From the NCBI RefSeq assembly GCF_032362555.1, contig NC_083532.1, positions 5,342,501-5,406,500 of the forward strand: DNA of 64,000 nt, given 5' to 3'. The position numbers and the translations under genes were made by a program. The stretch comes from Amyelois transitella. Its lineage: Eukaryota > Arthropoda > Insecta > Lepidoptera > Pyralidae. The first letter of the stretch is position 1; every line of letters starts with the position of its first letter. Under the pieces are notes generated by a model. That model did no database searches. It saw nothing but the letters and a program-made list of their open reading frames with translations, and was not told where the DNA came from. Shown one piece after another: positions 33,401 through 44,600 of this stretch.

Positions 33401-36400
33401 GTACTTTTGTTTTACTTTACGAAAAAACGGCAAAATTCCTGATAAATTTGGACACATAAATATACAACACCTTTAGAAATTACACGTTACTATTTGTTAT
33501 AATAACTCTCATCGGAGCCAACCCATGCTTGAAAAATTAGAATCAATTGTTTCTTTTTATTTCAACATGGCCGCGTGGAGCCGTCTTCTCATGAGGTGGA
33601 GGATGCTGTCACCTGGGCCATCGAGGCTGGGTACAGACACATCGACACTGCCTTCGCGTACAAGGTGGAGGACCAGGTCGGCAGGGCTGTGGCTAAGAAG
33701 ATAGGAGAAGGAGTAAGGAGAGAAGACTTGTTTATTACTACGAAGGTAACACTTTGGTGGACATTTTTCTATTTTTTAAGTATTATAAATTTAATAATGC
33801 CATGTTCCCGGCACTCCATCACTTTCCCATATCAAAAAAGGCGACTAAGGGATAGGGTCTTGGGATTATTTTTTAGGCGATGAGCTAGCAACATGCCTCT
33901 ATTTGAATCTCAATCCTATCACTAAGCCAAACAGCTAAATGTGGCTCTGTCTACCCCGCAAGAGATATAGACGTGACTATATGTACTCGTAAGTATGTAT
34001 AAATTTATTTAAAACTTTCCAGCGCCAATTGTAAATGAAGTTCTCTGAACTATTGAAGCTCTAAAAGGCTTTTATTTATTTATTATTTTACTAATAACCT
34101 GTCAAACACCATCTCTAAATATAAATTACAGGTTATCCAAGCACCCCCTTTAAAATTCTGGTGACTATTTATCTATGTGTATCGCGTAGTGGATAGGTAA
34201 TCCCTCAAGTTCTTTCAAATCTTCTCTTCGCCAGCTTTGGAACTCCTTCCACGCCAGAGACCAGGTGGCGCCAGCGTTGAGGGAGTCCTTGAAGAAGCTG
34301 AACTTGACCTACGTAGACCTGTACCTCATACACTGGCCGGTCGGACAATTTGTGAGTACCTCCTGCAATATAAGTTATTTTTCATGGACAGAAACGTCGT
34401 TCTAGAGATCGTTCGAGGCGAATAAAGGTCAAAACCTCTTATAAAAATTGTATCGCATAGGCAGCTAACTGCAGCCACAAATGTAAATACACGAAGCGCG
34501 TACTTACGCATAGCTTAACATTGCAATTGGGAATAGGTACGCATTGACGTGATAGAAAAATAACTAAAATTAACATTATTCCAGACCTCATCTTAGATAG
34601 GTACTTTTTCTGAAAGAAAAAAATTGCCTTCTTTGACCGCGGATGTACAACATTTTATCGAAATCGATGGGTATAGCCGTGACAGTCAGACAGACTTTCA
34701 CATGAACTTATGAGAATATAGATTTTCAAGAGTAGTAACTGTACCATAAAAGACTCAACTAAGTTTTACACGTATTTTCAGAACAACTTGACCTACGACT
34801 ACACAGATTACGTAGACACCTGGAAGGGGATGGTAGAGGCCAAACAGCTGGGGCTGGCGCGGTCCATCGGCGTCTCCAACTTCAACCAGAGCCAGATCGA
34901 CAGGCTGGTGCAGAGTGGGTTAGAGACTCCTGCTGTTTTGCAGGTGGAGGTAAATATCTAGGCAAAAATCTGAAAAAAGGCGGAATGGTAATGTACGCGA
35001 CAACTTAAAATAATATATTAATTCTCAAACAGTACAGGTCGCGCCATCTTTTAAACCGTGACATACAACTATTTAGCGCGCAAATATAGGAAAAAGCATA
35101 GCAGACAGTAATGCCATCTAGTCAATAGTGCCAAAATTACGACGTATCGTCAATGTCCATTATATTGACGTATATTGACATTACATTGACGTATCGCCAA
35201 TAGTAATAAGTGATGTCGCTACTCGCTCCGAGATGTCTCCCTACGGTTTCTAGAACCATCAATACAGTTCGAAAATGCCAGATGGCTCTAGAATGCGAAT
35301 ACTAGAAAAAGAGGGACTATTCTGGAACAGGTTGATTCCGTATATATAGACGAGATGTTTGCTCCGAGAGTTAGTTGTGCCTTGAATTCGACATCGAACA
35401 GCCCGAGGAAAATAATAGTGCGAGCTAAATAGTGAATAATAGACAGTGCATTTAATACAGTAAATAGTGATAGTGAATAAATAGACAGTGCATAAAATAT
35501 AGTTTACAGTTATAGATACAGAGTTAGTTGTGCCTTGAATACGACATCGAACAGTACAAGAAAATAATAGTGCGAGCTTAATAGTGAATAATAGACAGTG
35601 CATTTAATACAGTAAATAGTGATAGTGAATAAATAGACAGTGCATAAAATATATACAGTTATAGATACAGAGTAAGTTCTGACTTGAATTCGACATCGAA
35701 TAGTACGGGCAAATTACAGTTACAGAACAGTTTTAAGTGTCGGGAATATTTAAACAATTTTATATTATATATAGTGATATAGACTAGATTGATTTATAGA
35801 CAGTTATCATAGACAATAAAAGACAGTAAAGTGGTGACTGGTGTTTTAATCCTTCGAACCTATAGTTCGTGCATATGGGATACTAAGGCGCGTCTTCAGA
35901 CAAACCCGTGTCCCGCACATCGTGGTCCTTCGAGCCGGATCGAAGGGTTTTTAGCATGCCAGTTACAAGATCGCAGTCCGGAGCGGCCCGCCGACAGGCC
36001 CCCGCTATCGACACACCGACAGTTTCCGCTGAAGTAAAACCAGAAGAAGTACAGTTGCCCATAGAAACTCCTACTGTACCACCGACGGCCATGACAGAGC
36101 CTACAGCAAAATCTAATAGAACTAGTAAAAAATCGAATAAATCACAGCGTCTTGCCCTCGCATGGAAGGAAGTAGCTCGCGCCAAGTATGAAATGGCACT
36201 CGCCGAATTCCGCGCAATAGAGGCGGCGGAAACCGACATCGAAGAAGAGTCCCAAATCGACGAAACCGAATCACGACATCGTGTAACACAGTGGCTGGAA
36301 CAACAGGAAACAGAAATACAGGAGCCTCCCTCACCCCGTGACGCTTTATTACAGCCTACAGTTCAAGTCGTCACAACAGCAACAGTAAACGCGGGAACAC

Positions 36401-39400
36401 CGGTCAACGTCCTACAGTCCACCACAACCCGTGACGCTCCTCCTCGTCCGTTTCATTTCGTATCGGGCGTTGCGGTACCTACAGCAGACGTGGTGGAACC
36501 AAATAGCATCCAGCAATTTTCTGCACCCCTTAATGTGCCATCAAACAACAAAATAGAAAATATGGAAGAAAGAAGACCAACTTCAACTACAACGGGCAAT
36601 ATCAACCTAACAGAATTAGCCGAGGCCATAGCACTAGCAGCACGCTCAGGGCGACCAACAACAGTACCGAAATATATAGGAGAGCTACCATATTTTAATG
36701 GCGCATATCAAGAGTGGCTAGCTTATAGTGCAGCATTTACAGAAACAGCTAGTTACTTCACAGATATAGAAAATACAGCACGCCTACGCAGATCACTTAA
36801 AGGAAAAGCTCGAGAAGCCGTCAATTGTTTATTGATAGCCAACGCAAAGCCCACAGATATATTAAAAACATTAGAAACCAGATTTGGCAGACCGGATTCC
36901 ATCGCACTTTCAGAATTAGAACGTTTACGTAATCTTCAGCGTACTACAGATGCTCCAAAAGACGTATGCGAGTTTGCCAGTAAAGTACAGAATAGTGTGG
37001 CAACTCTACAGGTTTTAAAGCGAACATATTACTTACACAATCCAGAAATAGTGAAAGCACTAACAGAAAAGTTAACTCCAGTTCTTCGATATAGATGGTT
37101 TGATTTCGTCACAGATACAGAACAACTAGATGAACCAGACTTAGTGAAGTTTAACAGATTCATAAATAGAGAAGCTGAACAATGTGGAAAATTTGCACCA
37201 CCAGAAGTGATCGAAAGCTCCCATGAAAATAAAGACAGAAATAACAGGAAACAGTCACACAGAACGTTCAGCATAGACAGCAACGAATCAAAGAAAAGCA
37301 CAGTTCAACAGCGACAGCCTAATTGTTTGATATGCAAAAAGTATGGTCATATAAGTGCGGACTGCATCAACTTCAAACAGGCTAACAGTGATAATAGATG
37401 GAAATTAGCAAAGGAAAACAGTTTATGTTACAGATGTCTCCGTCATAAAACAGCATCGCATAAGTGTAAAGCGCACCTTTGTGGAATAGACAGTTGCCAA
37501 CGCACACATCACCCTCTGCTCCATTTTGCAAAGAAGACAGAACAGAATAGAGAAGTTGCAGTGGCAAAACAGATAGAGAAAGAAATAGTTACATCGACAA
37601 CAGTATCGAATCGGAATATACTCTTAAAGATATTGCCAGTAACAGTATCCGGACCTGAAGGTTACATCGACACCTTCGCGCTTCTTGACGACGGGTCAAC
37701 AGTAACTTTGATAGATGAAGACACAGCTAATCGCATTGGTGCCCAAGGACCCGTCGAATCCTTACAGTTAGAAGCCATAGCCGGAACAAGAGTATGTAAC
37801 AGCACCTCAAGACGTGTGACCATTAGTCTACAAGGACGTGGTAAACAGTATGATATACAGGCTCGCACTATCAAGCGACTACAGCTATCATCACAGTATA
37901 TTTCCGAGGAAGCCATCCAAAATTGTGATCACCTGCGCGACATTCGCGAAAAGTTGTTATACAGACAAGGACAACCAACAGTTTTGATAGGCCAAGATAA
38001 TTGGCACCTCTTGATTGCTAATAGCGTTCGACGAGGGAATTTGAATCAGCCAGTTGCCTCCCTCACCCCACTTGGATGGGTATTACATGGTTTAAATAAT
38101 AGAGTTTCGGAACATCGAGTACACCATTATAGAACATGCAAAAAAGATAGAATAGACAATGCAATCAGAGGAAAAGAAACAGGAAAACCGAATCAAAAAC
38201 GGCGAAGAAAAACAGTCATTAAACGAGAGTATAGGACAGCATCGACATATAAACAAAAGAAGATCGCGAAACCGAATATTTACGAACAGGCATATAGACA
38301 GAAGAAAATAGAGAACAAACAGAATAGAAAACATAGTGGTCAAATAGAAGAATACAGAGATGCTCACCGATTTTTGTGGAGTAAAAACCGGCGGGAGGAC
38401 CCACCCATGGTATACAGAGTCAACACCGTCATACCTGAAGTCCGATACCGGCGGGAGGGCCCGCCAATAGAATACAGAATGAAGACAGTTACGCCTCCAC
38501 TCCGATACCGGCGGGAGCATCATAGAAAAGGAAATTTCATTGACTGGCGATACAGTTATAATAGTTATAGAAGACCCATCGCGGTTCCGCACTACATAGA
38601 CAAAAGGAACACAAATAGAAGCATTTCTCCGACGCGATGGCACAGTTATAGCAACAGAGATATAGATAAATGGCAGTATCCACAGAAGCTGAATACAGAG
38701 ACTTATAATTCCGCATACAGAATTTACAGAAGAAATAGCAGTTGTCGCTCCCACGGAGTATTTGCGGCGACGAGTCCGCCGCCGCACGGCGGGAGTATGT
38801 ACGCGACAACTTAAAATAATATATTAATTCTCAAACAGTACAGGTCGCGCCATCTTTTAAACCGTGACATACAACTATTTAGCGCGCAAATATAGGAAAA
38901 AGCATAGCAGACAGTAATGCCATCTAGTCAATAGTGCCAAAATTACGACGTATCGTCAATGTCCATTATATTGACGTATATTGACATTACATTGACGTAT
39001 CGCCAATAGTAATAAGTGATGTCGCTACTCGCTCCGAGATGTCTCCCTACGGTTTCTAGAACCATCAATACAGTTCGAAAATGCCAGATGGCTCTAGAAT
39101 GCGAATACTAGAAAAAGAGGGACTATTCTGGAACAGGTTGATTCCGTATATATAGACGAGATGTTTGCTCCGAGAGTTAGTTGTGCCTTGAATTCGACAT
39201 CGAACAGCCCGAGGAAAATAATAGTGCGAGCTAAATAGTGAATAATAGACAGTGCATTTAATACAGTAAATAGTGATAGTGAATAAATAGACAGTGCATA
39301 AAATATAGTTTACAGTTATAGATACAGAGTTAGTTGTGCCTTGAATACGACATCGAACAGTACAAGAAAATAATAGTGCGAGCTTAATAGTGAATAATAG

Positions 39401-41053
39401 ACAGTGCATTTAATACAGTAAATAGTGATAGTGAATAAATAGACAGTGCATAAAATATATACAGTTATAGATACAGAGTAAGTTCTGACTTGAATTCGAC
39501 ATCGAATAGTACGGGCAAATTACAGTTACAGAACAGTTTTAAGTGTCGGGAATATTTAAACAATTTTATATTATATATAGTGATATAGACTAGATTGATT
39601 TATAGACAGTTATCATAGACAATAAAAGACAGTAAAGTGGTGACTGGTGTTTTAATCCTTCGAACCTATAGTTCGTGCATATGGGATACTAAGGCGCGTC
39701 TTCAGACAAACCCGTGTCCCGCACAGGTAACTTATTCGGTTAGACCGCCGCTGTTCTTCGATCACCCAACGTCGATGACAGCCAATTCATAATTACGTAC
39801 CAATTTCAGTACCTACCTACTATTCGCCTTTTGTCTATGCGCGCTCTATGCCCAAATAAACATCACTTTTTTGGCGGGAAGCCAAACGTCAGTTTATGCT
39901 ATTATTATTCCTTTTTTTGTTTGTGAAATGGGATCCGAGTTCCTCCCCTGGAAAAAGAGTGGCTAGTGCTTCTTCTTCGCCATGGTAGTCCCAGCTTACA
40001 TTGCACCTTTTGAGAATGTAGTGGACCTTGATTGGATAATTCAGGTTTTCATACAAAGCAACTCCTGTCTGACCTCAGCAACTAGAAGAACCTAACCCAT
40101 ATAAAAAGCTGCACTATATGCCTATACCTTTAATCGCCGTTAACGACGCCTTTTACAAAGTTTACCACACGTCACGGCACCAATAAAACAATATTAGGTA
40201 GGACTCCGACCTGTGACCTGTGACTCCAACCAATCACATCTTCGTTTCAGATAAACCTGAATCTTCAGCAGCCATCTCTCCTCTCGTACTGCCGAGAGAA
40301 GGGCATCGTCGTGATGGGTTACACTCCCTTTGGGTCCCTATTCCCAAGCAAGGCGAAGGAGGGCGCCCCCCCGCCCAGGGTCGATGAACCCGCACTGGTG
40401 GAGATAGCTAAAAAATACAATAAGACTGTACCTCAAATCGCATTAAGATATTTGGTACGTATTTTTGGTATTGCTCTATGGTAAAATGTAAAAGAGGACA
40501 TTGACTGACAGACAAATCAACGCATATTAACCCTGTACAAAGTGATTCGTTACCGTCCGGCGTGTGAATGTTGTAGGGAGCGACTAATCGGTAAAAGTAC
40601 AGTGAATCAAAAATACCTACACAAGTTTATTCCAAGGCGAGTTGGTAAAAAATTCTAATGAGTCATAAAGAATTCTTTCTATTGTTTGTATGGCCAACTA
40701 AACAGAAAAGAATTCATTTTTATTCATTCAAAAATGGACCGGCGGTTAAACCCATTACCTGTATCTGCTGCAAACATATTTTATTGCCTGAAAGAACTTA
40801 TTTTATTCTTACGAAATTATTATCTACCTTCTTTCAGATGAAATTTTTTAAATATTTTCAGGTGGAACTAGGTGTGATTCCGATTCCCAAATCGCTGACC
40901 AAATCCCGGATTGAATCGAACCTGGATGTGTTTGACTTTTCCCTTAATCAGGAAGAGAAAGATCTTCTGAAAAGCTATGACAAAGGCTACAGGACTATAC
41001 CACAGCTCAAATGGGTAGAACACCCATACTACCCTTTTGGAGACCAAATATAG
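30478..41053 (+). CDS. Aldo-keto reductase with signal peptide (AKR2E4-like paralog), 326 aa, seven exons
   Basis: Exons: 30478-30519, 32881-32973, 33581-33745, 34235-34351, 34782-34949, 40251-40454, 40862-41053. All are phase 0. The signal peptide is [14 protein letters not shown]. The tetrad is D67 and Y72 ([11 protein letters not shown]), K100 (LFITTK) and H133 (LIHWP). GVSNF, GYTPFG and IPKS motifs are present, and sequons NNT, NLT and NKT fit secretion. Exon order and borders match the minus paralog, except that its exons 3 and 4 are one exon here. Exon 3 has a problem: where the paralog has 'cag|GGCCGCGTG', this copy has 'cat|GGCCGCGTGGAG'. The nearest usable AG is 12 nt inside (33579-33580), dropping GRVE in frame. 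With the ancestral start the protein would be 330 aa. Intron 1 carries a DNA transposon and intron 5 a BEL-type element, so expression may be altered; the reading frame itself is intact. Confidence 0.9.
30851..32709 (-). mobile_element. DNA transposon with ~40-bp TIRs, degraded
   Basis: Left end TCGCTCATTTGGTAGAACAT (continuing 'tgacggaattgcatttt') is repeated inverted at the right end, with a few differences such as 'ggtggaac'. Flanks are AT repeats, so the target duplication cannot be fixed (ATAT or TATA). The left end sits in the tail of a family-A repeat (30775-30850). On the minus strand it encodes a transposase-like fragment (31396-32210). Sub-terminal 'ccgtca' words recur at 31078, 32404 and 32453. 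It fills most of intron 1 of the plus AKR gene, antisense to it. Confidence 0.75.
31396..32210 (-). pseudogene. Transposase-like fragment, DNCGGQ...GHTQNE type
   Basis: Two spliced segments: an upstream exon ending at 32096 ([20 protein letters not shown], then QKN, donor AACAG|gttggt) and exon 31396-31990, which restores R and runs [35 protein letters not shown] and on to a TAA. The DNCxxQxKNR and GHxxNExD...IE motifs resemble transposon-linked insect proteins with a DDE-like catalytic core (DUF7869-type, from memory). The part upstream of ~32210 is missing or unreadable, so it is probably inactive. The 193-residue 3' exon is still open. Confidence 0.65.
33120..33270 (+). repeat. Family-A fragment
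   Basis: 'tgggattcttcttttaggcg' to 'gggatatagaggtgattata'. Confidence 0.6.
33800..33990 (+). repeat. Family-A repeat, decayed
   Basis: 'catgttcccggcactccatc' to 'agacgtgactatatgta', in the intron after AKR exon 3. Confidence 0.6.
34987..34991 (+). repeat. Target-site duplication, left (GGTAA)
   Basis: Matches GGTAA at 39726-39730. Five bp is usual for BEL/Pao. Confidence 0.85.
34992..35919 (+). repeat. 5' LTR
   Basis: TATA-like GTATATATAGACG near 35339 and AATAAA near 35816 are candidate promoter and poly(A) signals. A ~140-bp segment beginning 'gttagttgtgccttgaat' (35370 and 35522) is tandemly duplicated inside the LTR. Confidence 0.9.
35920..35945 (+). other. Probable tRNA primer-binding site
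   Basis: TGGTCCTTCGAGCCGGATCG starts 3 nt after the LTR. TGG pairs with a tRNA 3' CCA, and the following bases look like an acceptor stem and T arm. The tRNA is not identified. Confidence 0.6.
35956..38814 (+). CDS. BEL-type Gag-protease polyprotein, 952 aa, no polymerase
   Basis: The first ATG after the primer site gives MPVTRSQSG. Regions, in residues from this start: low-complexity N-terminus to ~235; DUF1759-like Gag domain ~235-400 ([30 protein letters not shown]); CCHC zinc knuckle ~457 ([14 protein letters not shown]) and a further Cys/His cluster ([19 protein letters not shown]); DUF1758-like aspartic protease ~573 ([14 protein letters not shown]); [10 protein letters not shown] ~704. 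After ~715 the frame becomes a Lys/Arg/Tyr-rich tail with no pol motif, including two and a half 20-residue repeats built on RYRREGPP (38387-38525). The stop lies 17 bp inside the 3' LTR. The ORF has no breaks, consistent with recent insertion and with selection for a Gag-only lifestyle. Confidence 0.85.
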   Translation: MPVTRSQSGAARRQAPAIDTPTVSAEVKPEEVQLPIETPTVPPTAMTEPTAKSNRTSKKSNKSQRLALAWKEVARAKYEMALAEFRAIEAAETDIEEESQIDETESRHRVTQWLEQQETEIQEPPSPRDALLQPTVQVVTTATVNAGTPVNVLQSTTTRDAPPRPFHFVSGVAVPTADVVEPNSIQQFSAPLNVPSNNKIENMEERRPTSTTTGNINLTELAEAIALAARSGRPTTVPKYIGELPYFNGAYQEWLAYSAAFTETASYFTDIENTARLRRSLKGKAREAVNCLLIANAKPTDILKTLETRFGRPDSIALSELERLRNLQRTTDAPKDVCEFASKVQNSVATLQVLKRTYYLHNPEIVKALTEKLTPVLRYRWFDFVTDTEQLDEPDLVKFNRFINREAEQCGKFAPPEVIESSHENKDRNNRKQSHRTFSIDSNESKKSTVQQRQPNCLICKKYGHISADCINFKQANSDNRWKLAKENSLCYRCLRHKTASHKCKAHLCGIDSCQRTHHPLLHFAKKTEQNREVAVAKQIEKEIVTSTTVSNRNILLKILPVTVSGPEGYIDTFALLDDGSTVTLIDEDTANRIGAQGPVESLQLEAIAGTRVCNSTSRRVTISLQGRGKQYDIQARTIKRLQLSSQYISEEAIQNCDHLRDIREKLLYRQGQPTVLIGQDNWHLLIANSVRRGNLNQPVASLTPLGWVLHGLNNRVSEHRVHHYRTCKKDRIDNAIRGKETGKPNQKRRRKTVIKREYRTASTYKQKKIAKPNIYEQAYRQKKIENKQNRKHSGQIEEYRDAHRFLWSKNRREDPPMVYRVNTVIPEVRYRREGPPIEYRMKTVTPPLRYRREHHRKGNFIDWRYSYNSYRRPIAVPHYIDKRNTNRSISPTRWHSYSNRDIDKWQYPQKLNTETYNSAYRIYRRNSSCRSHGVFAATSPPPHGGSMYATT
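38387..38525 (+). repeat. ~60-bp tandem repeat inside the Gag tail
   Basis: 'ccggcgggag' recurs at 60-bp spacing (about 38388, 38448, 38508) with intervening 'cc(a/g)cc...atacagag' blocks. 'cggcgggag' occurs again at 38787, right at the purine tract before the 3' LTR. Confidence 0.75.
38798..39725 (+). repeat. 3' LTR
   Basis: Same length as, and no difference seen from, 34992-35919. Preceded by the purine-rich GGCGGGAGTA. Confidence 0.9.
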
Positions 41054-41615
41054 GAATATAAAATTTATAAATGTGTTTTATTCTCGATCGAAACCCCACA
41101 TATTGAATTTATAATTCTTAGCAAGTTAGACAACAATATGAAAGAACCGAGGTTTTCAATAAATTGCGTGAGTTGGATCGTTTTTCAAATCATTATTTCC
41201 ATTATAAAATAGGGCTAACTTAACATTTTTATCGATTATGTAAATAAAGACTATCGAGTAACATTATATATATTAATTTTATTTATAGTTCAACTAATTA
41301 TTAATAGTATTTTTTTTTGTGGTCAAATGTTTATTTTTTTAATAATTAAGTTAAAAAACTTATAATTATTCAAAAAATATCCCAAAAGCGTAAAAAACCT
41401 AAACAAACTTGTAGAAAACGAAATTTCTGAAATAGAATGGTTATCATTTACCGATCTCGAAACAATTTTTTAACGACTCAATTTCGATTCAACGGAGTGT
41501 GATACCGATCGGAATATGAAACGTTGATGGTAACCCTACAGACCTGACAGTATTGACAGCTGTTCTATCTGAATGACAGCAGTCTAATCAAACCAACAAT
41601 TTCTTGACGGGAGCG
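41054..41615. other. Short intergenic region between AKR and ERGIC-53
   Basis: AT-rich, with no repeat recognised. It must contain the AKR 3' UTR and the ERGIC-53 promoter. 'aataaagactatcg' (41242) and 'tcgattatgtaaataaagac' are candidate poly(A) signals. 'ggtaaccctacagacctgac' lies ~90 bp before the ERGIC-53 ATG. Confidence 0.5.
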
Positions 41616-44600
41616 ATGAAACGGCTCGTCGACATGTCTTCGATTAAATTAAATTTAGCGTTGTTTTCGATATTATTAAGCATATTAGTGAGTGTAAATA
41701 CGCAGACTGTGCACAGACGATTCGAATACAAGTATTCTTTCAAGCCGCCTTACTTAGCACAAAAAGATGGGTCGGTCCCTTTCTGGGAGTATGGAGGAAG
41801 TGAGTATACCCATATTTCTCGTTTATTTCGTTAAATTGGCGTTATTATTCCCTTCAAACTGGTATTTGAAGGCATTAATTATCATCCAAGTTTCTTGGTT
41901 AGGTAATTTATCTTATAAAAATAGAATAAAATCACTAAAACTATTCTTGTTGTTTGGATTCAGAGTCTGACAGCGACACGTCAGTGAAAATTGTCAGGTT
42001 AGAAAAAGACGCCTCTAAGAGATTGTCCGTGTGTTAGAGCGAGACGGAGGAAACTTGTCAAAAAACGTGTTTTTTTTGGTTCCACGAATGCACGACACGG
42101 TATAAATTGCTGAACGATGCGATTTGCAAAATTATATCGATATTTACCGTAATACGTGCCCTCGAGATTTCAGGAATTAAATATTTAGTATGTTCATAAA
42201 TTTTAGATAGACTACTTGATGTTTTTGTACTAGGTATTACACAAATGAATTCTTATTTACTAAGAAGAATAGTAATGTTAGAAAATAAATATTTACTGCT
42301 TCATTTCTTTAAAAAGATAATTATGATAGATTGGAGAAGGAGATATGGGATCAAGGGAGGGACTACATCCTTCCCTTGCAAATTAGGGATTTCAAAAACA
42401 ACAGGATGAGCTAATAAACTTGGTTTAGTAAAATTCTTATTTTAGAGGATGGGCTAGTACCTGTACTACCTACTGTACCTACCTTTGGATCTCAATACCA
42501 ATGTGAACCATACAGCTGAACATAGCCTTTCAGTGTTTTCATGCTTCTTGGCTCTGTTTAAGATGTAAAATATTATTATATGTTCATATCATGGCAATTC
42601 ATTCATATAAACAATATTACATTGCCTTCAAATACACATTAAGTTACATACTATATTGCAAAAACAGTCAAAAATATTAGGATTTCTATTTAATTTTTTA
42701 CATCAATGTCAAATAAAGCAAGTGGAAAGATGTAGTCTCTAACTACACTTCCCGAAATAGGGGTGATCATAATTATGTGGATTAGATCTATTGACATCTG
42801 TCCCATTCAAAAGGACCCGAAATGCTCACGGCATAGGTACAGGAAAGATTCAATATAAATATATTAACTGTGCCTGCGAATTCGTCCGCATGGAATAGTT
42901 TGGGCATCATTGAAGCCCTCAAGGATGAATAATTATCCCTGTTTTTTTTACATTTTTCATTATTTCTTTGCTCTGCAGCGTGATGTTATATAGCCTAAAG
43001 CTTTCCTTGATAAATGGTCTATTCAACGCAAAAAGAATTTTTCAATTCGAACCAGTAGTTCCTGAGATTAGCGTGTTCAAATAAACAAACTTTCAGCTTT
43101 ATAAGTATATATTACCAGCCTACATATTATATAGGTTGTGTAGGCTGGTGATGTTAACACTTACATTATTTTATTTTTTATTTTTTTTACACAAACAGTC
43201 ATAAGAAACAAATAAGTACAATAATACAGTTTTAAAAAGATAGACCAAACAGTGTCGAGCAATAATACAATAAAAAATTGCGTGCTTATAACAAACAGCA
43301 AGAAATAACAAACAGCAAGAAATGGTAAAAGATTATCCATTTATCTAATTTTACTAATCCATTATCCATAATTACAAGAAAACAGTTTTGAAACAGAGGC
43401 ACAAAGTTAAAAATTTAATAACACTTTTCTATAGACACTGCTATGCGTTTATCAGTTATATTGCAATACCCTTTAAGTTTAATTTCCACTGCATGTTCAT
43501 GTCATAGTTCTTGATAATGCATTTCACTGTTATGCAAATTAAAATGTTATTGAATAAGCATTTTTAAACATGGCGAAGGTGATTTGGTATATGGACAACT
43601 TGTTTTATCTTTTAAAATTATACCTATAACTAGCTGTGCCCGCGACTTCGTCCGTGCGGAATAGTTAATTTGGGCATCATTGAAGCCCTCAAGGATGAAT
43701 AATTATCCTTAAGGGATATGTGTCAGTCAATAAAAAAAATTGATATTTTCCTTAAAATTGATTCATAATTTTGAAACAATATTAATTGCATTACTACCTG
43801 TCATTACGTAAAAGATAAGATAATATACACATTGTTTTATCTTAATTTATGAGCAATAAATATATGTTACTGCTTCGTTACTTCAGGAAAACGAGAAAAT
43901 ATAACTAGCTTTGTCCCGTGGTTTAGTCCAGCGTAAAAGTTTACTAAAACCTTTCAGTCTTTGTCCGCGTGGAAAAGTTATTATGGGCATCATTGAAGCT
44001 CTCCGGGATGAAAAATTATCCCTGTTTTTTTTTCACATTCTCCATTATTTCTTCGCTCCTAATAGATGCAGCGTGATGTTATATAGCCTAAAGCCTTCCT
44101 CGATAAATGGTCTATTCAACACAAAAATAATTTTTTAATTCGAACTAGTAGTTCCTGAGATTAGCGCATTCAAACAAACAAACTCTTCAGCTTTATAATA
44201 TTAGTATAGATGAATGAATGTAAACATGTATACTTTTCAATGGTTTAAGGCAATAGTAGTTTAGTAGCTCAGTGTTTGATAACATCTGATAAGATAGACC
44301 ATGGTTGTAAACCACTCGCTCTAATATCTACAGCTGTTCAGCGTCCGTTGGGCAGTCAGAATAGGTTTTAACTGTCTCAAAAAAAGTGGTTATCAATTTG
44401 ACCTTTATGTGTGTATGTTCGTCCGCGATTATATCGCGTTTCACTGAACAGATTTTGATGCGGTTTTCTACATTATTTGTTACATTTATGAGAAGGTTTT
44501 GGAAATTTAACCTACTTCAAAAAAGGAGGTGGCTGTTCTTTTTTTACAAAAGTTATAACAATGAATAAATTATAATATTTTTTTATGTAACAACAAGCAT

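Larger units (their letters stand above)
34992..39725 (+). mobile_element. BEL/Pao-type LTR retrotransposon lacking reverse transcriptase, very recent
   Basis: Two 928-bp LTRs (34992-35919 and 38798-39725) begin TGTACGCGAC and end CCCGTGTCCCGCACA. By eye they are identical throughout. The 5-bp target duplication GGTAA is at 34987-34991 and 39726-39730. The internal part is only 2,878 bp, with one ORF for gag plus protease. Autonomous BEL elements carry reverse transcriptase, RNase H and integrase downstream; none is visible here. Insertion is in sense orientation in intron 5 of the plus AKR gene. Movement would need enzymes supplied by another element. Confidence 0.9.

Noticed and set aside
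35259..35603. 114-codon minus ORF, repeated at 39065-39409
   Set aside because: Lies inside the LTRs and owes its periodic sequence to the internal tandem duplication.
38092..38787. 231-codon minus-strand ORF
   Set aside because: Antisense shadow of the basic tail of the BEL Gag-protease ORF; Cys/Ser/Ile-rich with no recognisable domain.
41604..41970. Read-through of ERGIC-53 exon 1 and an overlapping ORF as separate small proteins
   Set aside because: Homology to ERGIC-53 stops at the GGA GGA A|gtgagt donor and resumes in phase at 45166.
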